Part shown: positions 43,598 to 53,000 of the stretch, piece after piece
Layout: each line of letters begins with the position of its first letter
How positions within the stretch are numbered: the first letter of the stretch is position 1
NCBI GenBank assembly: GCA_009746045.1
Contig: RPFO01000080.1
Location: 1 to 64,000 of the forward strand
Length of the DNA stretch: 64,000 bases
Reading direction: 5' to 3'
Origin: Mesostigma viride
Taxonomy: Eukaryota; Streptophyta; Mesostigmatophyceae; Mesostigmatales; Mesostigmataceae
Program-made: the position numbers and the translations under genes
The notes under the pieces: generated by a model
What the model saw: the letters and a program-made list of their open reading frames with translations, nothing else
Database searches by the model: none
Told to the model about the DNA's origin: nothing

Positions 43598-44078
43598 AGT
43601 TAGAATACGAATGACCGACTTGGTACAATGCTTGAGAACACAGAGTGCTGAGAGCAATGAATTGCTTGGTTCATTAGAAAATAGGTTTACCCTTTATCAA
43701 CGTTCCTCTCACTGGCTGCGCCGCCAGTGACCATTGGGTGCAGACCGTTGGCCCGAGGCCGCACGATGACAGGTAGCAGTCTAGTCACTGCATCGTGTGA
43801 TCACAGATCAATGCACGATGCAGTACGGTCCCTATCTAGGATACTCTAGTACCGTCCAATGACAGGACACTACCTATACTGGGTACTGACATCTGTCACG
43901 TACCCCAGTACCCAAAGTACCTATCTAGGGAAACGTATGCGACTCGACTAGCATTCCTATCTGCATAGCCCACGTGGTATTTATATTCACATACCAACGT
44001 AGGTTTACAAGGCTTATTCATACGTTGTATTCACAATGCCTTTGAGACTTAGTCTACAGCAAAGCATGGAGACTAACT
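43598..44078. mobile_element. Solo LTR of the AG...CT type inside LINE ORF2
   Basis: It reads AGTTAG at the left and CTAACT at the right, with GCGGC duplicated at 43,593-43,597 and 44,079-44,083. At 481 bp with no coding, it has the LTR terminus seen in E1 and E2. TATTTATATT near 43,978 would suit a promoter on the plus strand. The exact 5-bp duplication shows integrase-type insertion followed by LTR-LTR recombination, or a mini element. Confidence 0.85.
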
Positions 44079-44083
44079 GCGGC

Positions 44084-45804
44084 GGGGGGGCGCCGAGCAG
44101 CCGGGACTGGGAGGAATACCACTGGTCGAGCTGCTCCTGCGGTGAGCCAGAGAGCGTCCGCGGCGCCGGCTGCGCGCCGCCGGCGGGCCGTTGGGCGTGA
44201 CGCAGGCGGGTCCAGGCGTACTTGCCGTGCTGGTCCTTGAGGTGGGCGAAGTACTCGCGGACATGAAGGTCCTCCTGCTCCTTGGTCGCCTGCCGGATGG
44301 CCGAGTGGTAATCGGCTTTGAGGCGGGTGTAGCGGGCGGGGTCGCTGTGGTCGCGCAGGGCTTGCCGGGCGTGGATGACAGCGGGGACCCGGTGCAGGCT
44401 GGTGAAGCGGGGCGGGCGGCGGGGGGGCAGTAGGGCCCCGGCCGCGGGCAGCTTGTCAGCGAGGTGCCGAACTAGGGCCGATGCCGGGCCGGCAGCGAAC
44501 AACTGGGCGTGGCTGGCCGGGATGTCCAGCGCGTCGACGAACGCCTCTGCGGCGTGCTTGTGGGCGCGTTTTTCAGGGAAGTCTTCCAGAGCGTCGTCAG
44601 ATTTCTCGAGCAACTGAAGTGTGCGCAAATCAGGTGGTGCCACGTGCTTACGAAAGGGCGAGGGGAATCGCAGGCGGATGCGGGCGGTGACGATGCGATG
44701 ATCGGAGCGCACCAGGGGGATCACATTCGAGCGAGCAGCTAGTACAGATCCTTGATGACGCTTGCGCATTACAACATAGTCAATGCAGCGTTCAGTGCCA
44801 GTTGGCGAGGTGTGTGTGACCAAAGCATCTGGACTATGTGGAAAGCGGGTGTTGGCAGTGACCAAATCGCATGTCGTAAGCAAATCAGCAAAAAGTTCAG
44901 TGTTGGCATTGGAGACCGTACCGTTGGGGGCGTGCTGACATCCGCCAGTACCCGGTGGTAGCGTGGCGTTGGCGTCCAGCAGCAGAGCGAGGTAGTTGCG
45001 ACCAGGGATGCCGTTCGCCAGGTTCTCCAGCGCTGCAAAGAAGTCCTTGCGGTCTTGTTCTGGGTGGCCGGAGTGGGGTGCGTAACCAACGCCCACCGTC
45101 AGGGCGTAGGTCGAGTGGCCCTCCATCGAATGAAAAGTGGCCACGAGGAGCCGAGCGTTGACCAGCTGGGGTTCGCCCATGTGGCGTACGGCGAGCGGGG
45201 AGCAGAGGAGACCGACGCCCCCGTTCCCGGTGCCGTCGCCGCCTCCGTAGTAGAACCGCCAGCCGTCGATGTCGTCAGCAACAAGGGCAGTTGATCCGCG
45301 GGCCGATGCAGTGCGCCTGTGTTCTTGGATTCCCAGGATGGCGATATTATTGTCGATGCAGAAACCAATAAGATTGGAGACTCGATGGCACTGACAGTCG
45401 TCACTGCGCAGGCAGTGACAGCGGTCAGCGTCGGGCTGGAGCGTGCGGGCGTTGAAGGTGGCGATGACCAAGGGCGCGCGTTGACCGAAAAGGGGGGTGC
45501 AGGCGGGGGTGGGGGCGGAGATGGAGCAGGGTGGTGATGGGGGTGGGGGTGGAGGTGGTGGGGTAGGGGGGGCGGGTTGGGGACTTATGCTTTCAATCAC
45601 CGTTTCGATTCTTCCTGCCAACGCGTCGAGGCGACGCCGACGGTTGGCTCGGGTGGCCAGGTAGAATGAGTCTGCGTCTGCACGCATAATAAGAAATGCG
45701 TGCAGTCTGAGGAGGTTTCGGAGGCGGCCGCGCGAGGCGGGGCGAACCTGGCTCACTGCCGACCCGTTGCTCTCTCTCCGACAGCCCGAGGGCTGCGAAG
45801 GCAA
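44084..45804 (-). pseudogene. LINE ORF2, endonuclease half
   Basis: ATG at 45,804. After a Pro-rich run, an APE-type endonuclease is seen: VIATFNARTL (Asn), ILGIQEHRR (catalytic Glu), GGVGLL, LLLDANA (Asp and Asn), RCIDYVVMR and the terminal SDHRIV. It nicks target DNA for priming. The frame then enters the linker before RT and is cut by the solo LTR at 44,078. ORF1 ends 126 bases upstream. Confidence 0.88.
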
Positions 45805-45930
45805 AGGGGCGGGAAGGGGAGTTAGGCAGATCCCACTGCTAGAGCCGCGGGGCCGCGAGCGTCGTCATTGATAGGAGAGAAGGGCTCGCAGCGCGGGCTC
45901 CGGCTCACTGGTGCAAAGCGAACGAATTTA

Positions 45931-47334
45931 TTAGGGGGACGGCCAAGCCTGGCAGCCATACCTGAGCTGAAGTTGCCCCGGCGGATCCCCACGTGCTGGG
46001 GAGCAGGTGACCGTTGATGCCGGTGGCGATGGCGGCGACGGCGGGGGCCGAGCAGGGGGCTGGGGCGCTGGCACGGCGGTATCCATGGGGTTCGCCGTCA
46101 TTGGAGGAAGGTCCTGGCCGTTAATGCGGACGATGAAGACGCCATTAAAGAGGCGGGCATAGATGCTGCACCGTAGTTGCGGGTTGGCCTGCTTGGCTGC
46201 CCGAGCCTCGTGGACCTCCGGCCGGTTCAAAGCGGCAGCCCGGGCCTCAAGCTGCTCCGGGGTATAGTAATCGTCGATGCTCAGTTGGGTATCGTGGAGG
46301 TTCCGGCGGGCCTTCTGCACCTGCAGTTTGTCCTCCTTGCGGTGGAATTCCACCAAGACAGGGGCGGTGGGGCCGCCGAGCCGTCGTGCCGTTTTGATGA
46401 CGACGCTTTGGGCCACGCCGAGCTTCCCCAGGAAGGGGTCGCCCCGGAGGTAGGTGCCCAGGCGTGCATCGTTGACGTTCGAGGGGACGCCACGTACCAC
46501 AATACTGCATGAGCGAATGGGTTCGTGCATAGCATCCCTTGTGCTGGCCTTGACGGCTGTTTTGATTTCGTTGATGAGCTCCGTAGGGTTCTGAAGCGTG
46601 GCGGCATAGGTGGTCTTGGCAGGAGTTATGGAGGCGGCAAGTTGTTGCTGGAGCTGGTGGAGGAGCTGCTGCTGCTGCTGCTGCCCTGCTGCAATGTGGG
46701 TGATGGCGGAGTGGATGGAGGTGTCGGCGTGTGAGGAATGGGCGTGGTGGGTGGCGAGGTGGTTGTGGACAGGGTTGAGGGCAGCGTTGAGGAGGGGAGG
46801 GAGGCGATCGAAGCAGGTATTGGCGACTTGCTTGGCGGTGATGTTGATGGCGGCCGCAACAGTGGGGTCGGCTCCCAGGTCCAGAGAGGCCATGACAAAG
46901 CGCTCAAGGGCGCTGTCGGAAAGACGGGAGCACGTCCACCAGACTGCGAGGCAGAGGTCAGTGTCGTCGGGGTCGTCGTGGAGAAAGTCCGACAGGTGGG
47001 TAACCTGTTGGTTGCAGTCCCGGATCTCGCACTTTTTCTCGGCAGCCAGGTGCAGGATGGTGAGGGCGGCAGCTCGGGACAGGCGCATGATGGCGTTAAG
47101 GCCTGGCCATTTGCCAGGTAAAAATGCGGCAGCTTCCTCGGCAGAAAAGGCCTCCTCGCGGGTATCCATGGCAGGGTCGCTGTTCGGCGGAGCGGTGGAG
47201 TGGAGCGGCTGGATGCTGACAGTGGCGTCCGGCATAGCGTGCAAGGGTGTTTCCAATGACGCCATGGCTTCATCAGCGAGTTGGTGCAGGGCCGCGGACG
47301 CTTGTGATTGCTGGGATGAGTCGTATTCCGCCAT
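45931..47334 (-). CDS. LINE ORF1 protein (RNA-binding)
   Basis: 467 residues, intact. The N-terminal half is helical and Ala-rich, with a Gln run (QQQQQLLHQLQQQL) that suits a coiled coil. Residues about 255-335 have an RRM-like pattern (SCSIVVRGVPSNV and later VLVEFHRKEDKLQ), as in L1 ORF1. A Pro-rich tail follows. It should trimerise and coat LINE RNA. There is no CCHC knuckle. Confidence 0.75.
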   Translation of the reverse strand: MAEYDSSQQSQASAALHQLADEAMASLETPLHAMPDATVSIQPLHSTAPPNSDPAMDTREEAFSAEEAAAFLPGKWPGLNAIMRLSRAAALTILHLAAEKKCEIRDCNQQVTHLSDFLHDDPDDTDLCLAVWWTCSRLSDSALERFVMASLDLGADPTVAAAINITAKQVANTCFDRLPPLLNAALNPVHNHLATHHAHSSHADTSIHSAITHIAAGQQQQQQLLHQLQQQLAASITPAKTTYAATLQNPTELINEIKTAVKASTRDAMHEPIRSCSIVVRGVPSNVNDARLGTYLRGDPFLGKLGVAQSVVIKTARRLGGPTAPVLVEFHRKEDKLQVQKARRNLHDTQLSIDDYYTPEQLEARAAALNRPEVHEARAAKQANPQLRCSIYARLFNGVFIVRINGQDLPPMTANPMDTAVPAPQPPARPPPSPPSPPASTVTCSPARGDPPGQLQLRYGCQAWPSP

Positions 47335-47352
47335 ATCGAGCTGAAAAAACAG

Positions 47353-47792
47353 CGATATTTGCTGGGCAGGGCGGTGCCGGTATCTTCGGAAATATTGAGC
47401 GATAGCTGTAGAAAATTATATCAGCGTGTTCGTCTTCAAAAGACGAGTCTAATGCAACCAATCCGATGAAATTTCATGGCCGGAGTCAAAAGTTATGAGC
47501 ATTCTCGTATATTGCAACAACGATATTTGCTGGGCAGGGCGGTGCCGGTATCTTCGGAAATATTGAGCGATAGCTGTAGAAAATTATATCAGCGTGTTCG
47601 TCTTCAAAAGACGAGTCTAATGCAACCAACCCGATGAAATTTCATGGCCGGAAGTCAAAAGTTATGAGCATTCTCGTATATTGCAACAGCGATATTTGCT
47701 GGGCAGGGCGGTGCCGGTATCTTCGGAAATATTGAGCGATAGCTGTAGATATCAGCGTGTTCGTCTTCAAAAGACGAGTCTAACGCAACCAA
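47353..47792 (-). repeat. LINE 5' tandem monomers
   Basis: Starts at 47,353, 47,521 and 47,690 give two units of 168-169 bp and a shorter third. Each opens with CGATATTTGCTGGGCAGG on the plus strand. The units are nearly identical. They occupy the 5' UTR just upstream of ORF1 and may carry the promoter, as monomers do in rodent L1. Confidence 0.88.
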
Positions 47793-47809
47793 CATAAAAA
47801 GACACCCTT

Positions 47810-49159
47810 GCCCACCACAAACTGGGCCAAAACATTTGCAATTAATTAAATTAATGTATCACGAAGCTTGCCACCAAATTACAGGTCATTCTGACCTAGT
47901 TTGCCCATATATTACATCTTGTTATAGCTGCCAGCCTGCATGCTTGGTGCACCATGACATGAGGCGATACCATGAGCACATTCCTAAGCTTGCCCCCTGC
48001 AAATGGGGCAGAACCACGAAAAACAAATGCTAGATGCTTGAAGAAAACAACCACCAACTCTTTAGTCATTATGAGCAGGTATGACCGCTTGCGGGAATCA
48101 CTCATAGCCAACACCATGTCATGACGCTTATGGATAAAAGGTGCATCCTTCATAGTCATATAACGACCTGATCCCTCTCATCTAGGAAGTACAAGCCATG
48201 TTTAATGGAGGCTTAACAGGTGGGGATGTGATAAGTAACTCACATATTCTCACCTTCCATACAACAACCTTGTTTTCCAGCAGGCTGAAGAGCCATGATA
48301 GGCGTTTATGAGCTCGCCAGCTCCTTGCAACGGTGATGCCGCTCCCAGGCAGCTAGGGTCCTTGACTACGCAATATAGAATGTCTACCGTGTGAAAACCT
48401 CCATACAGAAAGCGTAGCAAAGCCAGATAACTGCCTGATCAATTCTGGGTAGCTTTAGGAGGCATGGCATACGCAGCGTAAGGAAAACCATTGAAAGCTG
48501 CGGAAAATCTGATAGCACTTGTAACTGCAACAAGTGGAGAACAAAATAGCAAGAAAAACCCAGAAACGGCGCCAAAAGTTTCATGCCAGGTTCAAGCGCA
48601 AACAGACTGGGCGGTGACATGCGGCAAATCAACGTACCACGGCCGGCATTATTTCCTACCCAGGCGCGCAAGAAAAGCCAGCCAGCCATGGATGGATTAA
48701 CCGCGGATCGCGCAGGCCTGAACGAAATCATTTTAGAAATGACAGGAAATGGCCGCAGATCGAAGACGCTTAGGTTATTTTCATGGTGTCCGTTACTAAA
48801 CGGCTCTTGCTGCATCAAAATAACCCACGAATATCGAGTTCTTCCGTCGCAGGCACGCATGCTAGATTATTCATCGCGGCCAAATTGTTGGATGAGACCC
48901 CCGTGCAAATCTGTACCAACAAAGGCAGCGAATTTGCAAATAGTGCAGATCTTGCTATGAAACATCATAATAGAACATCACTTTTAACCATCGGCTTAAT
49001 TTTTTCGCCTGTCGCCCGCCGGATTAGCCATATTTTAACGGAACGCACGTCGCCATGGCCACCTCCGCACGGTGCGCGCACTGTGCACCTCAATTTCACG
49101 GTCCGTCGGTACCGTCCCGACTTTTTGGGCGCCAAAAAAGTCCCGGGTGTCATGTCCCC
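47810..49159. other. Right arm of the TTAA element, no gene
   Basis: Non-coding by inspection; the longest frames lack any motif. It ends in the TIR. Confidence 0.6.
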
Positions 49160-49163
49160 TTAA

Positions 49164-49340
49164 TTAATTATAGACACGTGACTGGGTCACGTGAGCGTAA
49201 TTAGTCCTCAGTGGGAGGGGAACATGGGATGGAATGGATTATGTAAGCTATCTAGGTCCTTGTGACAGGGTTGTGGGCACCACGGTCCGAATCGCTGTGA
49301 ATGCCATACGCGGTCACACGCCCACAGACTAGGTAGTGTC
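49164..49340 (-). mobile_element. 5'-truncated LINE 3' end
   Basis: It repeats 41,672-41,822: ATAGACACGTGACTG through GCCATACGCGGTCACACG, with scattered substitutions and the same (TTAA)n-type tail at 49,160. Same orientation as the full LINE, older by divergence. Confidence 0.75.
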
Positions 49341-50030
49341 ATGTGCCATCCTATGGGCTGTATTATGGTCTTGTGCGCCCGCGAGCAGCTGCTCCCGGGG
49401 ATGTAGGTATCTGTGATCTGGGAGCTGATGACTTGCAAGGGAATTCGCAGGATGATTATGAAGGATGACGGATGAGCCTGGCCCCTTACGCTATTGTGGG
49501 GGACTTGCACGGCGCGATATGAATGACAGGACGCACCTGGCATGTTCGATCTGAGGAAACACAGAACATGCCATACATATAGCGATATGGGCCGCAGCAT
49601 CCGTCGTTGTCCCACAAGACGAGTGAGTTAGGTACGGACGGCACTCCATACCCCCTGCCCCCATCCCATTGAGGATTTATGCCGATGTGACACAGCTAGT
49701 ATGTCGCGTGTTCCTTCGAAATCCAAATGATTGATGCATCTGCTGGCCCGCCATGGAACAATAGACGCGTGGCCGGCACCATGCATGCGATTGATGTTTC
49801 AACGCAGAATTCTCGCATAATCGTCAATCGACTAAACAATTAATGAAAACGTAATGGACCAATTGAAGACCGACCTAACCTCATATCGGGATGTCGTCGC
49901 GGATAGTAACATTACACACAGTCATCCAACTAGCCTGCAAAATGCAGCACATGACTTTGCTGCCAAGTAAACCATCAAGCGGCTGAACAAGGTGGCGATT
50001 CGATGAGTAAGGCAGTAGCGACCAAGTGCA
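49341..50030. other. Intergenic, includes copy of the 41,019 block and a poly(A) signal
   Basis: 49,428-49,497 repeats about 41,019-41,098 with several changes. No gene is visible. Confidence 0.6.
49913..49917 (-). terminator. Candidate UGUAA polyadenylation signal
   Basis: TGTAA on the minus strand lies 114 bases past the stop of the kinase-HECT-RZ gene. UGUAA is the common signal in green algae. Confidence 0.4.
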
Positions 50031-53000
50031 TCAGTTCCAGGCAGGTGCAGCAGCACCATCAATGTCCAGAGCATTCTGGTTGTCACCCCGAAGCCGGTGC
50101 TGCCGGCCACCAATACCTGCCCCGCAAACAGGGCACCTGGCCTCCGCCATGGCGCCACCACACTCCCCGATGGCATACGGGTGACCGTTGGGGCAGCGGT
50201 ACCACCCTCCCGCCCGCACCTGCCCCCTCATGGCACCCACCACCGCATCCATCTCCTCCCTGGCCAGCCTCTCCTCCTGCTGGGCACCGGTTCGGACGCC
50301 ATACTCCCCCGCCCGCAGCGCGCGGTGCATCCTCGCTTGGAAAGCATTGAAGTCCGGGCACCCCTCCGGCATGTACATGCAGCCCGTCTCCCTCTCAAAC
50401 GCAGGAAGCTCCCGCTCCTTCCCACCGGGCAGCACCGAGCACTTGTGGCCGGATTGCAAGGCATTGACGCTGCCCAGTGCCCGCAGGCACAGCAGCCGCA
50501 GCCCTGTCTCTGACACCTCCCGGATGAAGCGCTGCAGCCATCCCTTGACAGCAGGCGGCCCCTTGTTCGCGGCTCCGCCCCAATACTCCTCTGGGAACAC
50601 AAACGCGTTCAGCGCTGTATCCACGTCCAAGTAGTCCTGGCCGAAGAACAGGGTGACCAAGACCTCGCCCGTCATGAGCTTGAGGTGGTCCGCCATCAGG
50701 TCGTCCAGGGACTGGAACCCCTCGCGCAGGGCGCACAGCTCCTCCCTGCGGTCCGCGAACAGGCGCAGTTGCACCGCCTGCCGGACCACCGCCCCCTTGT
50801 TCGCGTCGGTGATCGCGAAATCGTCCTTGGCCGCACACCGCGTCAGCATGGACGCCATCATGGCATGCTCCTGGCCGCTGCCGTGGGTGATTGCCAGCAC
50901 GCCACGCATCTGTCCAGCCACAACCGGGTCAAACTCCGCCATCAGCTCCAGGCAACGCGAGGGCGTGGCGTCTGCCAGCTGTTCGTCCCCCACCAGGAAG
51001 CAGCAGAGGGCAGTCGCAAAGCTGACAGGGACGTGCAGGCACTCGAGGATGGCCTTTGCGAGGGCCTTGCCCATTGCCCTCAGCTTCTTCGTGTGCTGGT
51101 CGTTGGCCTGGGCATGCTGTGGCGCCTTCTTGGGCAGAAACGCCACGCCTTCCTGCAGTTGAGAAGGGGGCAAAACGTCCTCTCGCCCCTCCCGCCCTTG
51201 CTCGAACAGCCCAACCTCTGGCAGCACCACGGCTTGGAAGAACCGGTCCAGCACCTCGGACAAGGGGACCCTTATGCCGCCGCAATCCACCGAGAACACC
51301 ACCCGGAGGTCGAGCCCATCAGCCTGAAACACTTCCAGCACCTCCCGCACCAGCTGCGGCCGGTTGTCAAGATCGGTCACCTTCAGCAGGTGCGCTCGCC
51401 TCGCAACGCGCACGGGGCAGCGCCGCAGGCTCTCCAGAAAGCTGCTGAGCGCGTGCATGCGCCGCTGCTGCTCCACTGCCACCTGCGTCAGGTCACGTGC
51501 AAGGAAACCGTGCGGGTCACTAAGAGCGTCCTCGGCAGACGGCCGGCCGGCAGGGTCCACCTGAAGCAGGCTGGATGCCACACCCCGCAACGCAATTGTC
51601 CAGGGATCACCCTGGGATGGGCCGCCCGTCGAGCTGGCATCCACGGCCACCCGCCTGCCCTGGGCATCCTCCAGGCGGCCGGCGACAACGTTCCAGAGCG
51701 GCAGGGACCCTGTCAGGATCTCCAGCAGCATCACACCCAGGGACCACATGTCCTGCGCAAAGGGCCACTGCTTGGCCGACGGCTGGGAAGTGAGCACCTC
51801 TGGGGCGGCATAGGCCACTGTAAAGCCGCCAAGCTGGGTGGCCAGGGTGGTCTTGAAGGCCCTACTGACATCGTGGCTGACGCCAAAGTCACACAGCGCG
51901 ATTTGGCCATCGTCTTGCAGAAGAATGTTCTCCGGCTTCAGGTCTCGGTGGACCACGCCCTTGCGGTGGATGAACGCGACCGCCTGGAAGACTTGCCGCA
52001 TCGTCGCCCACACCTGCTGGCGCTCCTCCAAGCCCAGTGGTAGACCATCCAGGGTCCTCGCCTTGATGCGTTCGAACCAGGCGCGCAGGCTCCCGTTCTT
52101 GCAGTAAGGCATCTGCAGATAGGCCAGGCCTCGGTCGAAGAAAATCCGCTCCAGCCGGATCACCAGCGGGTGCTGCAGCGCCTGCAACCGCCCGCCCTCC
52201 CGCCTCAGCTCCCTCTCTTGGCACAGCTCCTTGATCACCCACATGCACCCCTCTCGATCCTCCACCACCCTAACCTTGGAACTGCCCAACGGCTGCCCCA
52301 TGCCGTCGCGGAAACACGCCAGGGACCAGTCAGGGTCGATGATGTCATTGCTGCCCTTGCCGGCACTACCAGGGAGCGCCTTGCTTAGCCGATTGGCCCG
52401 TTCTGGCAACACGGCCGCCTCGGGGTAGTATTGCGCCAGCTTTTGTGCGGCTTCCTGTGCCTCCGTCATCAGCTTCCTTATACTGGCGTCGATCTCCCTC
52501 TGCCGGCTTTCCAGAGTGTCCAGCTGTGCCCTCAGCTCCTCTGCTTCCTTGGCCTTTTCTGAAAACTCAGCAATGTCCAGATGGGCCTTTGCCAGCGTTT
52601 TCTGCTTGCGAACCTCAAGCAGGTCACGTTGCAGCACGCCCAAACGGACCTCGGTCGGGTGCAGCCCTTGCCGCGCCGCCATCACGTCCCTTAGCTCCTT
52701 CTTCTTCGTATCCACAAGCCCTTGCAGCACGCGCGCATGCTCCGCGTCCTCCTCCGGCGTCTCCCCCTCCATCACCTTGACGGCAGCGCCCATGACCCGC
52801 GCGCCCGCGTCACGAGCCTTGCCCAGTTTCTCCCGCACGCCCTCCGTCACTACCCGCTGGCGTTCCAGGCACTTTGCCAGCTGCTCCATCGCTGCACGCG
52901 TCGCCGCCGCTGCTGGCGCCAGCTGCTCCTCGCACTCCTCGAGAGCGCTCCCAGCCAACACCAACGCTTCGTGAACATCATCCACCTGGGGGCCTTGCGC

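Larger units (their letters stand above)
41652..47797 (-). mobile_element. LINE retrotransposon, nearly full length
   Basis: Its 12-bp duplications fix both ends. On the minus strand the order is tandem 5' monomers, ORF1, ORF2 with APE endonuclease then RT, a short 3' UTR and an (ATTA)n tail at 41,652-41,675. ORF2 is interrupted by a solo LTR at 43,598-44,078. The clade is unclear; the tandem tail and the Y-G-x-E-T-W-T-L stretch after RT recall RTE- and L1-like lines. Confidence 0.92.
41107..49159. mobile_element. TTAA-flanked TIR element, non-autonomous, carrying a LINE
   Basis: GGGGACATGACACCC at 41,107 is mirrored by GGGTGTCATGTCCCC ending at 49,159, and TTAA lies outside each end (41,103-41,106 and 49,160-49,163). 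Without the LINE and one TSD copy the element is about 1.9 kb and shows no transposase. TTAA targets are typical of piggyBac, but the right TTAA is also part of a neighbouring (TTAA)n tail, so the superfamily is provisional. The left arm is rich in A runs. Confidence 0.65.

Noticed and set aside
46610-47344. 244-residue plus-strand frame opposite LINE ORF1
   Set aside because: It is a shadow of ORF1, whose RRM-like pattern and position fit the LINE.
47353-47792. CRISPR-like array
   Set aside because: Units of about 169 bp directly abut with no spacers and sit in a LINE 5' UTR.
50685-52043. 452-residue plus-strand frame opposite the kinase-HECT gene
   Set aside because: It is antisense to motif-bearing coding sequence and has no domain of its own.
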